Source: Pseudobdellovibrio sp031428275
GTDB taxonomy: Bacteria; Bdellovibrionota; Bdellovibrionia; Bdellovibrionales; Bdellovibrionaceae
NCBI GenBank assembly: GCA_031428275.1
Contig: JANPPC010000025.1
Coordinates: 1-53,635, forward strand
Reading direction: 5' to 3'
DNA: 53,635 bases
The notes beneath the pieces were generated by a model that saw nothing but the letters and a program-made list of their open reading frames with translations, was not told the DNA's origin and ran no database searches. How positions within the stretch are numbered: position 1 is the first letter of the stretch; each line of letters opens with the position of its first letter. Positions 26,127 to 36,107 of this stretch are shown in pieces. The translations under genes were made by a program, and so were the position numbers.

Positions 26127-27128
26127 TTACTTAATTTCGATCGTTTCGAAATCAACGCTTAATCCAGCCAAAGGCCCTTGAGGGATAAACTTAATTCCGG
26201 CAGCTAAGATGATTGAATTTGTCGAAGCTTCGTAAACCCAACCATCGACTGGGCTATTAGCGATCACTTGAGTTCCGTAGGTGACTGAAATAGTTTTTGC
26301 ATTCGGTATACGCTGTAAACGAATTGTTCCTGCAGAGCGTTTCACGATATCGGCCGCGAACTGCGCTAACTTAACACCATAGCTGGGTTCACATAGGCTA
26401 AGAACGTTATTTTGATTTTTATCTGCGTTGATAACTGAAGCTAAGAATACTTCAAGCTTGTTATCAAGTGATTCCTCACCCTTACAAATGTTTTCTTCGG
26501 CCAATTTACGAATAACTCCGTAAGATAAAACCTTTGCGGCATCACCTTTTCTATTTACTAAAAATTTTAGTAAATCAGCGGGCGATAAATTACTTTGATC
26601 GTTCGCATCTGTAATAAAAATAACGGCCAAGAATGCATCCGGACGGTAGAAACCCGCATTGTTTAAATTCAACGCGGCTACAACCGGCGTAAACATCTCT
26701 TCGACGCCAGATCCAGCAATACCCAGCAACATGTTTTTAGCTAAAACCCCTGCCGCATTCGGAGTATTTTTATCAACGAATAGCGGGCTTCCCAGTAGGT
26801 TACCGCAACCAATACGACAGCTTCCCATATCAGTGCTCGTTACTCCGATGTGATAATCAAGAATTGAGTTATTTACGATCGCACGAGCAAATTCAGCCGC
26901 ATTACGACTTAAATTGTTTTGCGCGTCGCTCATACTACCTGAGTTATCGATTACAAATAAAATGTCGACCTTCGGATCAAACATCACCAGACCAGTTGGT
27001 TTTTCAGACACGTTCTCTTTGATAACCGCTGGCAATCCCGTCAACTGCGGAGATTTATTACCACAACCGACGCTGGCGAAAACAGCAGTAAGTCCTAAGC
27101 ATACGAATCGTTTTGTTAAAAATTTCAT
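26127..27128 (-). CDS. VWA-domain lipoprotein at end of Agl/Glt-type operon
   Basis: 333 residues. A canonical lipobox ASVGC gives C22 as the lipid site. The von Willebrand A domain begins KVDILFVIDNSGSMSD, with D61, S63 and S65 of the metal-binding (MIDAS) motif, and continues with a second acidic strand at AVIFITDANDQ. The C-terminal part is beta-rich. VWA domains bind protein ligands through a metal ion. GGGAG precedes the start and it lies 26 bases after the TPR gene. It is the last gene of the operon, suggesting an envelope-exposed adhesion or assembly component. Confidence 0.85.
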   Translation of the reverse strand: MKFLTKRFVCLGLTAVFASVGCGNKSPQLTGLPAVIKENVSEKPTGLVMFDPKVDILFVIDNSGSMSDAQNNLSRNAAEFARAIVNNSILDYHIGVTSTDMGSCRIGCGNLLGSPLFVDKNTPNAAGVLAKNMLLGIAGSGVEEMFTPVVAALNLNNAGFYRPDAFLAVIFITDANDQSNLSPADLLKFLVNRKGDAAKVLSYGVIRKLAEENICKGEESLDNKLEVFLASVINADKNQNNVLSLCEPSYGVKLAQFAADIVKRSAGTIRLQRIPNAKTISVTYGTQVIANSPVDGWVYEASTNSIILAAGIKFIPQGPLAGLSVDFETIEIK

Positions 27129-27154
27129 ATCGAGCTCCCTATTTACTTGTGCGA

Positions 27155-28759
27155 CTATTCAGTACGTTTTGCGCAACCGTTTTTCATATCAACTTTAAAA
27201 TTCGCTAGCTCATCGAACCAAATTTCTTTGTCGTTTGCGAAGCTCATCGCGTACTTCGCGGTTGTTCCGGTTGAACCCATTTTTGGCTCTACGGTGCCCA
27301 ATTTTTTGCTTAATTTGTCAGACGAATCAACTTGTTGAATCATTTCAACTTCAACGATGTGAAGTCTTTGAATCACTTGTTTAGAGTCAGCTAATTCAGC
27401 TTTCGCCAATTCTTGAACCCGCTGATAAAAAGCACCCTTCGTCATTTCAGCACGAGACTTAATTTGATTTTTCAAAGTCTCAAATTGGCCCTGCAAATTT
27501 CCGAATGTTAACGAATGAGAATAAAGCGTTTCAGCCACTACAGATTCAGCCTCTAATGCTTTTTGTGAACGAACAAGTAGTGATAAAACTTCATCTTTTG
27601 AAGCCATCATTGGTAGGCTGTGCGAAACGGGGCCTAATTTTTCAACCGATACAGCACCTTTTTGCAAAGCAGCCGCTAGTTGTTCGACCGCTGGCTGGTG
27701 ACCGTCGACCGCTAACTTTTCTAAAGCTAACAGGTGCTCGGCAAACTGCGGCTTGATTGCAGCCATCGTTTTTAAAACGCCCGTATAATCACAAACTTTT
27801 AACCGGCTGAAAGAATCTAATAAGTAAGATTCAATCCCGACTAAACCTTTGAAATGGGGGTAAGTTAAGGTTTTAGTAAGTGCAATTGCATTTTGCGGCT
27901 CGCCCTTACGCATGTATGTCCAAGCCATCTCTTCTTGTACTTGAAACCAGAAGTCAGATTTTTTAGAAACTTTTTCGTAATACTTTAAAGCCGCATCTAA
28001 AAAACCACCCTGGTATAATAAACGAGCTGCCGTCATTGTTACAAGATCTTCATTAACCGGCGAATTTTTTATTTTTGCTAAGTGAGCTAAAACTTGACCG
28101 GCTTTTTTAGTGTCTCCGCGCATTCCTAGGTTCAGGGCTAACTGCCACTCTAAAACTGCGCGTTGGCTTGATTCAGGAGCCGTCTTTTTAATGAGTTCAG
28201 TTAAAGTTGCTACGTCTGTCGTTGTGTAGTTTTTCTTTAAAAGAAATGCCATTTCAGCATCGTCACCGAAAACTTTTGTCCAGTAAGGGTTCCACGAAGC
28301 CTGAACCAATCCCCACACCGGGTCTTGTCCGTTTAAGCTCTCTTTCCATAGACTAATCAACGTTGGGTCAATCGCCTGTGGATTGCTAATCGCTAACAAG
28401 GCTTCAACACCAGTTACTTTTAAGCCATTTTTATATTTCAACAGGGCTTCTAAACCGCGACCCGTCGCCGAAGTTTTGAAAGCACCCGAAGAATAAGCCG
28501 TGTTCCATTGAAATAGAGCTTTTTCGTATTTCTTTTCAGCTAAGAATTGAAAAAAGATATTTTGTTCGGCCCCTTTAGGGTTCACTACTTTTCTTAATTT
28601 CGAAATTTCTTCACCTTCAACAAATGCCGTTTCTGAAGTGGCTGCTTTACCATCCAAAATTTGCGCTAGATCATCTTCAGCTATCGCCGAAAATGGTGCT
28701 GTAACAGAAGATAATAGCGCAATCGAGATTAATAATTTATTTAACTTCACAGTAACCAT
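27155..28759 (-). CDS. Periplasmic TPR protein, AglT/GltE-like
   Basis: 534 residues from the ATG at 28759. A GTG at 28750 would give the usual four-base overlap with the upstream gene and also has an AGGA eight bases before it. Signal peptide followed by helical repeats; the segment FWFQVQEEMAWTYMRKGEPQNAI then YPHFKG and a CDYTGV helix match the pattern of AglT/GltE-type motility proteins. In Myxococcus these periplasmic TPR proteins are part of the trans-envelope gliding machinery. Assignment by pattern and position, not by alignment. Confidence 0.7.
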   Translation of the reverse strand: MVTVKLNKLLISIALLSSVTAPFSAIAEDDLAQILDGKAATSETAFVEGEEISKLRKVVNPKGAEQNIFFQFLAEKKYEKALFQWNTAYSSGAFKTSATGRGLEALLKYKNGLKVTGVEALLAISNPQAIDPTLISLWKESLNGQDPVWGLVQASWNPYWTKVFGDDAEMAFLLKKNYTTTDVATLTELIKKTAPESSQRAVLEWQLALNLGMRGDTKKAGQVLAHLAKIKNSPVNEDLVTMTAARLLYQGGFLDAALKYYEKVSKKSDFWFQVQEEMAWTYMRKGEPQNAIALTKTLTYPHFKGLVGIESYLLDSFSRLKVCDYTGVLKTMAAIKPQFAEHLLALEKLAVDGHQPAVEQLAAALQKGAVSVEKLGPVSHSLPMMASKDEVLSLLVRSQKALEAESVVAETLYSHSLTFGNLQGQFETLKNQIKSRAEMTKGAFYQRVQELAKAELADSKQVIQRLHIVEVEMIQQVDSSDKLSKKLGTVEPKMGSTGTTAKYAMSFANDKEIWFDELANFKVDMKNGCAKRTE

Positions 28760-29478
28760 CCTACCTGAATCGACGCCGTATTAACCGACATACTGCGACT
28801 CTCATCGTAGTACTTAGCCGTGTAATTCTGCGCACGGTATTCTAAACGAGTTGTCATATGCGGAGTCACCCAAAAGCCAAAACCGCCACCTAAAGCTGTT
28901 TGAGCGCTTGAGCTCTTGTTTAATTCAACTGTTCCGTAACCTGCTAATACATACGTATCAAAGTGCGCAACGCCCCAGCTACCGAAAGATAATTTACCAA
29001 CAATCGGGTACCAACTCACTGAAGCCATCGTTTCTGATTTAGGAAAGACAACTTGCGGATATAAAAATGAAGGGTTACCCGGGTTATTGATTGCGTCTTG
29101 TGAAGCACGGTCAATCATCGCTTGGCCTTCAGGAGTCAACTTGTTCGTATAATAATTGTACTTCAGACCAAATGCCCATTTTGGAGTTAAATGATAGTAA
29201 GCATTCATACCAAAAGCATTTGATTGATTGTATGCATCGCCGCCGAAGACGCTGCCAATTTCAGGAGCTAACTCAAAACGGTTTGAACGCTCAACAAAGC
29301 GATTTTGGATCGCTTGTGTACGAATTTCTGGATTTAAAGCGGAAGCTTTGTCGTAAAGAGCTTCGTTACCACCAAAAGAATCCATCTCTTGGTCTATGGA
29401 CGTTGTTGCGACAGACTGTTTTTGAGCAAAAGAGACCGAGCTTACTAAAGCCAGTGTTGCAATTACTAATTTAATCAT
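28747..29478 (-). CDS. Outer-membrane beta-barrel of Agl/Glt-type operon
   Basis: 243 residues with a signal peptide (about 1-18). A short plug-like region is followed by FELAPEIGSVFGGDAYNQSN and a barrel with regular aromatic strands (NAYYHLTPKWAFGLKYNYY, GFWVTPHMTTRLEYRAQNY), ending SIQVGWLL. This matches the barrel family commonly found in gliding clusters (GltA/GltB/GltH-like). Its start overlaps the previous gene as ATGA and its stop overlaps the next gene. It would anchor the complex in the outer membrane. Confidence 0.75.
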   Translation of the reverse strand: MIKLVIATLALVSSVSFAQKQSVATTSIDQEMDSFGGNEALYDKASALNPEIRTQAIQNRFVERSNRFELAPEIGSVFGGDAYNQSNAFGMNAYYHLTPKWAFGLKYNYYTNKLTPEGQAMIDRASQDAINNPGNPSFLYPQVVFPKSETMASVSWYPIVGKLSFGSWGVAHFDTYVLAGYGTVELNKSSSAQTALGGGFGFWVTPHMTTRLEYRAQNYTAKYYDESRSMSVNTASIQVGWLL

Positions 29479-30632
29479 AAAGTCTCCTTCACATTGACTG
29501 TGATGACCGAAACGGCTTGCACATCATCTTGCGGGTAAAGCGTGTTTAATGTTTTGAATTGAAGATCAAACTTAGCTGGAAACACAACTGAAGTTGCATT
29601 AACAAATAACTTACAATCAACGATGGTTTGGTAACCAAAGTTATTATCACAAGTGATTGTAGACCCCGGTAAAACCGACAAGTCTGGCATTTGCGTAACT
29701 TTGATCGCGCCCACTTGGCCTGGATCAAAGAATGAAATATTGTATTCGCCTGCAGTACCCGTTTTGATATCGATCGCCATACGAGTTGCGCGTGCGGCCT
29801 GTAACGGATTCTTCACAACAACATTAACTTGGTAAGGGTCAGATGAAATCGCGTACTTCGAAACAACTGTTGCCGTGAAGCAAAAGTTGCGGTTATCAAA
29901 AGGCAAGCGATAGTTAGATAGATTTAAAGTTACATAGCCCTTAAATTTACCCGCTTGCGTATCTTTGATGAAACCACTGGGAGTGTAGCTTACAGCCTGA
30001 GAGATTTTACCAACGTTTGATGTCGCACAGTCTTTAAAGAATAAAGAAAAATCTTGCGCTGTTGCAGAATCAAAATCTTCTAATTGAACGGCTAGATCGT
30101 AGCGACCGCCAACGATCATATTTTGCGAATTAACCGTTACTGAATTAATCACTGGTTTAGAATAATTTCTAAGAATATTCAAAGTGATTGTCTTTTTTTC
30201 AACCGAAACAGGGTAGCCTGTAGAGCCCGGTTGCGTGATTAAAAGAATTTCTAAATTAAATTGGCCATCAACGCCGTTTGCGATCGCGTCTTTTGTCGGT
30301 GTCCATTTAAATACGCCTGATACCGCATCAAAAGTTGCACCGGGAAACTGCGCCATATTTTCGATTTGTAATTTAAAGCCAACTCCCGGGATCAGCACGC
30401 GTCCCTGAATTTTAATTTCAGTTATGCTACCCACGCGGCCATTAACAACCGAAGGTGCATCGATCTGTAAAGCCACTTTTGATAAAGGCTCTTCAGATTG
30501 GCCTGGCTTATTCGTTGGTGGAACACCATTTTTTATCGCGTCTGGCGCATTGGTTAACGGATCTTGATTCGTATTACACGCATTCAAAATCATGCACATT
30601 GAAACCAAAGCGATCATTTTCATCGTATTCAT
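29475..30632 (-). CDS. Lipoprotein with Ig-like domains in Agl/Glt-type operon
   Basis: 385 residues. A standard lipobox MILNAC gives the lipidated Cys at residue 19. A Pro/Asn-rich linker is followed by two or three cadherin/Ig-like beta domains (ATFDAVSGVFKWTPTKDAI is typical of such repeats; a second begins near SKPVINSVTVNSQN). AGGGGTAG precedes the start. It is three bases after the TonB-like gene and overlaps the barrel gene by four bases. Probably a periplasmic or outer-membrane lipoprotein of the motor complex. Confidence 0.65.
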   Translation of the reverse strand: MNTMKMIALVSMCMILNACNTNQDPLTNAPDAIKNGVPPTNKPGQSEEPLSKVALQIDAPSVVNGRVGSITEIKIQGRVLIPGVGFKLQIENMAQFPGATFDAVSGVFKWTPTKDAIANGVDGQFNLEILLITQPGSTGYPVSVEKKTITLNILRNYSKPVINSVTVNSQNMIVGGRYDLAVQLEDFDSATAQDFSLFFKDCATSNVGKISQAVSYTPSGFIKDTQAGKFKGYVTLNLSNYRLPFDNRNFCFTATVVSKYAISSDPYQVNVVVKNPLQAARATRMAIDIKTGTAGEYNISFFDPGQVGAIKVTQMPDLSVLPGSTITCDNNFGYQTIVDCKLFVNATSVVFPAKFDLQFKTLNTLYPQDDVQAVSVITVNVKETL

Positions 30633-30635
30633 ATT

Positions 30636-31766
30636 CTACCCCTGCCCTTGTCTTCTTAAGACGAATGGATAACTAACTTTAACATCAACCCCACCTTGTG
30701 GAATTGGGAACTTCCAAGTTTTAAGTCTCATAGCAATGCACTCTTCCACTAATTTGTCGCCCATTGATGAGCTATCAACTTGTGAAGATTTCACCGCGCC
30801 CGTAGCACCGACGACGAAACCAACCGCCACGCGCCCGTTAAGACCCGCATTTTTTTGTAAACCTTGTTCGTAACAAAAACGCACTTGGCCTAAGTTACGA
30901 CGAATCACTTCGTCGATTTGTGAACGATCTAAACCAGACGCTACTTCTGCTTCGGCACCCAGTTGAACCGGAGTTCCACCCGCTGCACCCACCAATGATA
31001 AGCTTCCGTAACCAGCTTGCCCGCCGCCTTTGCCTTTGGTTCCGTAACCGCCGGCGCCCGCCACGTTATTACCACCGCCCAGAGGCGCCGATGTAATACC
31101 TTTTGCGTAAAGTGATTTTTGCACGCCGCCCGAACCTTCAGTGCCGCCTAAACCTGGGCCCGCAGTTGTATTAACCGCACCAAGATTTAAGCCGCCCTTG
31201 TTCGAACCCGTTTTTAAAGAACCAAGTACTGATAAAGCACCGGTACGTTTAATGGCTTCAAGCTTTTTAGCCACCGGCGTTTTAGTCACCGTTGGATCAT
31301 TCATTTGCATTTGCTTTGGAGTCACAACTTTAGCTTGTTGAGTTTTAATAATTTTCACAACTTGCTGTTTTAAATCTTCGGCCGTCTTCACACTCGTACG
31401 CGGCGCCATGTAGTAAACACCTAAAACTAATAAAAATAGTAAAGCCGCAAGTAAAGCTGCGACCTTCATATCTTTTTTGTCTTCTTCTTTATCGACAAAA
31501 GCATCCGTTGGAACGGCACCGATTTGTTCAACCAAGCGAAGTTGACCGAAGCCACCAATCGCGTACGGCTTAGATTTCATTTCGTCGAAATCAAGATCAG
31601 CAATGCTAGAAAATTTAATATTATTTTCAGTGAAATAGGCCGTGCTAGTCACAACTTCTAAACGCTTGTTATCCATTCGATGGATCACGTGCGCTTTTTT
31701 AGCCGTCACCGGAATTTGGCGAGTGATATTACCCTGATTGTCTTCAAGAATTAACTTTAGACTCAT
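30636..31766 (-). CDS. GltG/GltJ (AgmX/PglI)-like TonB-type linker protein
   Basis: 376 residues. A cytoplasmic N-terminal domain (about 1-105) precedes one membrane helix (about 113-135, VAALLAALLFLLVLGVYYM). A Lys/Pro/Gly-rich periplasmic stretch with Gly-rich loops follows. The C-terminal domain (about 280-376) starts RSQIDEVIRRNLGQVRFCYE and ends WKFPIPQGGVDVKVSYPF. This is the AgmX/PglI-type C-terminal domain of myxobacterial gliding proteins. In the Myxococcus model such proteins link the cytosolic and inner-membrane motor to outer-membrane parts. Overlaps the previous gene by four bases. Confidence 0.85.
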   Translation of the reverse strand: MSLKLILEDNQGNITRQIPVTAKKAHVIHRMDNKRLEVVTSTAYFTENNIKFSSIADLDFDEMKSKPYAIGGFGQLRLVEQIGAVPTDAFVDKEEDKKDMKVAALLAALLFLLVLGVYYMAPRTSVKTAEDLKQQVVKIIKTQQAKVVTPKQMQMNDPTVTKTPVAKKLEAIKRTGALSVLGSLKTGSNKGGLNLGAVNTTAGPGLGGTEGSGGVQKSLYAKGITSAPLGGGNNVAGAGGYGTKGKGGGQAGYGSLSLVGAAGGTPVQLGAEAEVASGLDRSQIDEVIRRNLGQVRFCYEQGLQKNAGLNGRVAVGFVVGATGAVKSSQVDSSSMGDKLVEECIAMRLKTWKFPIPQGGVDVKVSYPFVLRRQGQG

Positions 31767-32086
31767 TTTGTTTTTACCTCACCTAATGTTGAAGATTGCT
31801 TCATGCGATCTTTAAAATCTGTTCTGATACCAATTAAGCTATTTAAAACTTTATCTTCTTCAACCGTCGTTACCGCCTCATCAGAGAAGTGGTATTGACC
31901 GTTAACAAGTAAGTCTTCGAAATTCATATTGGTTTGCGAATCTTTCTTCGCTGCCGCTGCAGGGGCTGCACCCGTTGCCGCCGGTTTTGAAGCCGCCGTT
32001 TTAGCCGCGGGAGCCGCCGAGGCTGGAGCCTCCAAGGCAGATAACGCCATCATCACTAAAGGTAAAATCACCAGTTGTTTTTTCAT
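31763..32086 (-). CDS. Small Ala/Pro-rich exported protein of Agl/Glt-type operon
   Basis: 107 residues. The signal peptide ends near APASA and is followed by an Ala/Pro/Lys-rich linker to about residue 50. A short C-terminal domain starts QTNMNFEDLLVNGQYHFSDEA. The start overlaps the TPR gene stop as TAATG and the stop overlaps the next start. Size and position recall the small periplasmic GltF of Myxococcus, but sequence alone does not settle that. Confidence 0.65.
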   Translation of the reverse strand: MKKQLVILPLVMMALSALEAPASAAPAAKTAASKPAATGAAPAAAAKKDSQTNMNFEDLLVNGQYHFSDEAVTTVEEDKVLNSLIGIRTDFKDRMKQSSTLGEVKTK

Positions 32087-35043
32087 TAGTTAATCTCCTT
32101 TTTTGAATCTGCGCCCTTGGTTGCCAAGCCAGATAATCTTGATTCTAAATATTCAACCATCGCCGTGCGATCAGCTTTCTTCTCAAGCTCAAGTACATTT
32201 TTAACTGCACTTTCTGCAAACGGGTTTTGTTTTAAATTTAAACGTGCTTTTTCAAGCTCCGCAAAACTTGGCTGATTTGCCGGAATACGCTTCGCCGTCG
32301 CCATCGTTTGAATTTCAGCAAATGCAGGCTTTTGGTCTACCGGCGCAATCGCCGCAACCATCGCCACTTCTTCAGCTACGAACTGCGCCCATTCAGGGTT
32401 TGCTGCCAAAGACGCTTTGTACTTTTCGTAAACCGATTTATCAGCCCAAAATTCTTTAAGTTTTGTTTCAGCCATTTCAGACTTCGATTGGTTCGGAGCC
32501 ACCTGCTGAGACAATAAACCTAAATACTGCTGTTCATCTTCGCCCGTCAAACCTTCCGGAGTCGGTAACGATAAAACTTCCGTGTAGAAGCGTTTATTTT
32601 CTTTCGCCACTGTATCTAAGCTCAATAACTGCGAAGACCAATCAGCCGAAGCAATCGCCGCGTTTGTTACTGTATCTAATTGCTCTAAAAGCTTTACGCG
32701 CTCTTTTAAAGTCGCCGATAAAGTTTTAGTCGTTTTAGGGATGATCTCGTGCGCCGCTACTTTTTTGCTGATCGCTTTGAAATCTTCTAAGAAAATAATT
32801 CTTGAAGCCAATGCGAAAGCCGCTGTTTTAGAAGCCGCTTTATTTTTAACTAAGCCTTCTAGTAATTTACGGTTTTTTGTAGCCGCGTAAGCCGTCATCG
32901 TTGCCTGTGCTAAAAGCTCAGGTTGCGCTTCTAGATAAGGGCGCATCGCCGCTAATTCTTTTTCAGGCGTTTTCGACGCTTTCACCAAACGTAAAGCTAT
33001 CAAACCTTTTTTCTCGGCGTCTTTAGATTGTTTTAAGTATTGAGTGTAATAAGCTTGCGGGTTTTTCTCAGCCAATTCAGAAAATAGCGCTAACTTTAAA
33101 ACTTTTTGGTCGTTCGACACTGTTTTATTGTTCGTCATCTCTAAAGTCTTAAGAGCCGTTGTGAAATCTAATTCTAGTTCGGCAAACCAAACTTTACGTT
33201 CTAACGCAAATTCGGTTTCTTCGCCCGTTAAGCCCGGTAAACGTAAGTAGTCTTCAACCGCTACACGCGCTTCAGGGATTCTATTTAGCTTTTCATTCAA
33301 TAGAATTTTATTCTTTAAATAAACTTTTTTGTCTTCAGCTTTAGCTCCTGCCATGCTGAACTGGTTCAGCACCACTAAGGCTTGCGCCGAATCTGTTTTA
33401 GCTAATGTAGCCGACTGATTTAAGATCGTCTTTTGGTAGATCGAAGTAAAATCAGCTTTCTTTTCTGGAAATTTCGCCGCGAATTCGCCAGACCAAGTCT
33501 GTAGTTTCGCGTCGTCTTTCATCAGAACCGCAGAATCCATCGCTAGTTCAGCTGCCTGTAATTTAATTTTTGCATCTTTACCATTACCTAAAGCAATCGC
33601 GCGCATAGCTTCAGAGGCTTTTACGTAATCTTCTTTTTGGTAAATCGCGTAAGCGCGTTGGTATTCAACGTCTTGTGCTTTTTGCTTCGTAATAGATTTA
33701 GCTAGGTAATCATCCTGCGCCGCCATTAACAATTTCTCGTCTTTAGCTTTTTCTGCGTTCTCGATACCTAATAATAAGTTCTTCTCTAATTTTTCTTTAT
33801 CTGTTTGCGTAACCAGCACAGCGCTGGTTTGCATGTTTAATTCAGCCGCCGCTTTAAACTGGCCATTTAAAGCCATCGCTTGCGCAGTCCAGATTTGCAT
33901 ATCAACGTCAGTCGGAAATACTTTTAGGTATTCTTGGTAGGCCGTGATGAGTTCAGCCGATGGTTTTTGAATTTCCATACGGTTCCAGCCGATAACGAAT
34001 TGACGAATTCCTTTATAGATTTCATCACATGAATCAGGCGTACAAGCGGCTGCCGTCCAAAGACCTAGTGCTCCTGCGTACATGCCTTGTGCTTGATCCA
34101 TCTTTTTAAGATCGAATAATAATTGCGCTTGACGAACCTTCGCCTCTAAACGAATTTTTGGGTCAGAATGCTTTTCAGCGACAAATTCCCAAACTTTAAG
34201 GTCAGCTTCTTTTTGGCCTAAACGTAAACCTTCACGCGCAAGTAATACAACTTGCTGTAAACGAAAACTTTCTGGAGTTAATGAATAAACCGTTTCAGCA
34301 TCGCCCGATTTAATTCCACGCGCGCCCATGAAAGTCACTAGGTCTCGTGAAACTTCTTCTAAGAATTGGTTGTCAGCTACGCCTCTGGATACAGCCATAC
34401 GCGATTGCAACTTCGGGTCTTTTAAAATCACTTTTAATTGTTCGATCGCTTGCTCTTGTTGGCCCATTTTAAATAAGCACCAAGATTTACGGTAAGCCGC
34501 TAAACCTTGCGAGCTTGCGCCCTCGGTCGCTAAAACTTTTTCGTAGTGCCCAATCGCTTTTTTGAAATCATTCTTGCGAAATGCGGTTTCAGCTAAAGAT
34601 AAATTAGCTTCCGCTAATTCCATCGGGTTTGTCGATACCGACAAAATCTGATTGTAGTTTTGATCAGCCTTCGCCGTGTTACCTTGCATTTCGTAAAGGT
34701 GACCTAACTGAAGATAAACTTTAGATTTAACACTGTCCGGAGCTTTCGTTAATGCTTCGTTATAATAAGTTAGTGATTTTGCGCGATCAGGCTCGCCCGC
34801 TTTACATACCGTGCAGCCGTCGTTGATTTCTTTCATTGAAAGTAAACGTGCGCGCTCAGCATGTAGGTCAGCTAAACGCAAAACCACCGAATTACGGCTA
34901 GCGTCTGACGGAGCTAAATTAAGCTGAATTTGCGTTAACTTTTTGATTAATAAATCTTGAGACGATGTATCGGTTTTCTGTGCAAATGCAGCAGAACCTA
35001 ATAGAACTAACGAGACTGTGATTAAAGAAATCTTATTTTTCAT
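32086..35043 (-). CDS. Large periplasmic TPR protein, GltD/AgmU-like
   Basis: 985 residues with a signal peptide ending SAAFAQ. The whole mature protein is tetratricopeptide-like helices; recognisable repeats occur near DSVKSKVYLQLGHLYEMQGN, LSLAETAFRKNDFKKAIGHY and YAIYQKEDYVKASEAM. Large TPR proteins of this kind (AgmU/GltD) are periplasmic parts of the gliding machinery in Myxococcus. Seventy-one bases separate it from the ExbD gene, the largest gap in the operon. Confidence 0.75.
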   Translation of the reverse strand: MKNKISLITVSLVLLGSAAFAQKTDTSSQDLLIKKLTQIQLNLAPSDASRNSVVLRLADLHAERARLLSMKEINDGCTVCKAGEPDRAKSLTYYNEALTKAPDSVKSKVYLQLGHLYEMQGNTAKADQNYNQILSVSTNPMELAEANLSLAETAFRKNDFKKAIGHYEKVLATEGASSQGLAAYRKSWCLFKMGQQEQAIEQLKVILKDPKLQSRMAVSRGVADNQFLEEVSRDLVTFMGARGIKSGDAETVYSLTPESFRLQQVVLLAREGLRLGQKEADLKVWEFVAEKHSDPKIRLEAKVRQAQLLFDLKKMDQAQGMYAGALGLWTAAACTPDSCDEIYKGIRQFVIGWNRMEIQKPSAELITAYQEYLKVFPTDVDMQIWTAQAMALNGQFKAAAELNMQTSAVLVTQTDKEKLEKNLLLGIENAEKAKDEKLLMAAQDDYLAKSITKQKAQDVEYQRAYAIYQKEDYVKASEAMRAIALGNGKDAKIKLQAAELAMDSAVLMKDDAKLQTWSGEFAAKFPEKKADFTSIYQKTILNQSATLAKTDSAQALVVLNQFSMAGAKAEDKKVYLKNKILLNEKLNRIPEARVAVEDYLRLPGLTGEETEFALERKVWFAELELDFTTALKTLEMTNNKTVSNDQKVLKLALFSELAEKNPQAYYTQYLKQSKDAEKKGLIALRLVKASKTPEKELAAMRPYLEAQPELLAQATMTAYAATKNRKLLEGLVKNKAASKTAAFALASRIIFLEDFKAISKKVAAHEIIPKTTKTLSATLKERVKLLEQLDTVTNAAIASADWSSQLLSLDTVAKENKRFYTEVLSLPTPEGLTGEDEQQYLGLLSQQVAPNQSKSEMAETKLKEFWADKSVYEKYKASLAANPEWAQFVAEEVAMVAAIAPVDQKPAFAEIQTMATAKRIPANQPSFAELEKARLNLKQNPFAESAVKNVLELEKKADRTAMVEYLESRLSGLATKGADSKKEIN

Positions 35044-35114
35044 CAGCTTGGTTTCCCCTTCAAACGGCGGCCGTTGTTAAATGTCGCCACCGCCGAAGCA
35101 GTGGCCTGTGTAAG

Positions 35115-35612
35115 TTACTTTGAAGTAACTGCGAATTTAATATCGCTATAGCCCGCCTGATTCATTCCTAAAATAATTTGGTTTAATAAGTCATACTTAA
35201 CACGGCGATCGGCTTGGATCGTCGCAATACCTGGGAAAGCTTCGCCCGGGTGCAATTCAGTGTACTTCGTACGAAGGTCTAATAAAGACTCTGTGATTGT
35301 AGCTGCACTTACTTCTTTATCTTCGACGTAAATTTTACCTTCGTCGATTTTGATAACTGGATTACGCTCTAGCGCATCCGCCAACTGAGCCTTCGGTAAT
35401 TCCATGTTCTTGCTAATAAAAAGAATATCACCCGTAGATGAAAAGCTCATTAGTAGAAAGATCACCAGAATCGAAAACGCATCGATCAGCGCGGTTAAAA
35501 GTAAATCTAAAGCTAGATTACGTTTATGCTGCTTACCCTGCGGATTTAAAACAGAGTGATTTTGAATCACTCCACCCAATAATGATTGATTTAATACACC
35601 TTCAGAAATCAT
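35115..35612 (-). CDS. ExbD/TolR-like subunit, AglS-like
   Basis: 165 residues, preceded by a perfect AAGGAGG. One membrane helix (ALIDAFSILVIFLLMSF) contains the conserved Asp that carries protons in ExbD/TolR proteins. A periplasmic domain follows (NPVIKIDEGKIYVEDKEV, IATIQADRRVKYDLLNQII), which is the standard ExbD fold. Second of two ExbD-like genes after a TolQ-like gene, the same arrangement as aglR-aglQ-aglS in Myxococcus. The N-terminal tail of about 35 residues is longer than usual. Confidence 0.85.
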   Translation of the reverse strand: MISEGVLNQSLLGGVIQNHSVLNPQGKQHKRNLALDLLLTALIDAFSILVIFLLMSFSSTGDILFISKNMELPKAQLADALERNPVIKIDEGKIYVEDKEVSAATITESLLDLRTKYTELHPGEAFPGIATIQADRRVKYDLLNQIILGMNQAGYSDIKFAVTSK

Positions 35613-35636
35613 AAACCCCTCCTTGAAAAAGAAGAC

Positions 35637-36092
35637 CTATAGTGGAGAAACTCCAAGATCGGTCATTCCATTCTTTTTCAACTTGTCCATTACCGCGATG
35701 ATATCTTCATACGCCGTCGTCGCTACCGGAAGAATAAGACCCGTGTTTAAAGCGGGTTCTAGTACTCTTAATGATGCAACCGTGGTTTCAAGTTGTTCCC
35801 AATTAACCGTATTGTTCACTTGATCTAAGTGGATCTTACGTTGCGCAACCGGAACGTTATTAGTCTCTTGAACTTCAAGATTAACGTCACCGTTTGCCGC
35901 CATACGAATCCAAACCAGCGGAGACTTCACGGTATCAACCGCAGCTTGTCCGCCTATGGCTTGCTTTACATTCATAGAACCCACGTTCAGCCAAACAGCT
36001 GTTAACAAAAGAAAGCAAATACATACCGAAAGTAAATCGATACATGGGATGAGGTTGACCTCGAAATCCAGATGTTTTTTCTTGTTTCTCAT
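35637..36092 (-). CDS. ExbD/TolR-like subunit, AglQ-like
   Basis: 151 residues. One membrane helix (NLIPCIDLLSVCICFLLLTA) has the conserved Asp. A periplasmic domain of about 110 residues ends GMTDLGVSPL. It lies 15 bases after the TolQ-like gene and 24 before the second ExbD-like gene. With its neighbours it should form an ion-driven motor in the inner membrane. Confidence 0.85.
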   Translation of the reverse strand: MRNKKKHLDFEVNLIPCIDLLSVCICFLLLTAVWLNVGSMNVKQAIGGQAAVDTVKSPLVWIRMAANGDVNLEVQETNNVPVAQRKIHLDQVNNTVNWEQLETTVASLRVLEPALNTGLILPVATTAYEDIIAVMDKLKKNGMTDLGVSPL

Positions 36093-36107
36093 GACGAGTC
36101 CCGACTA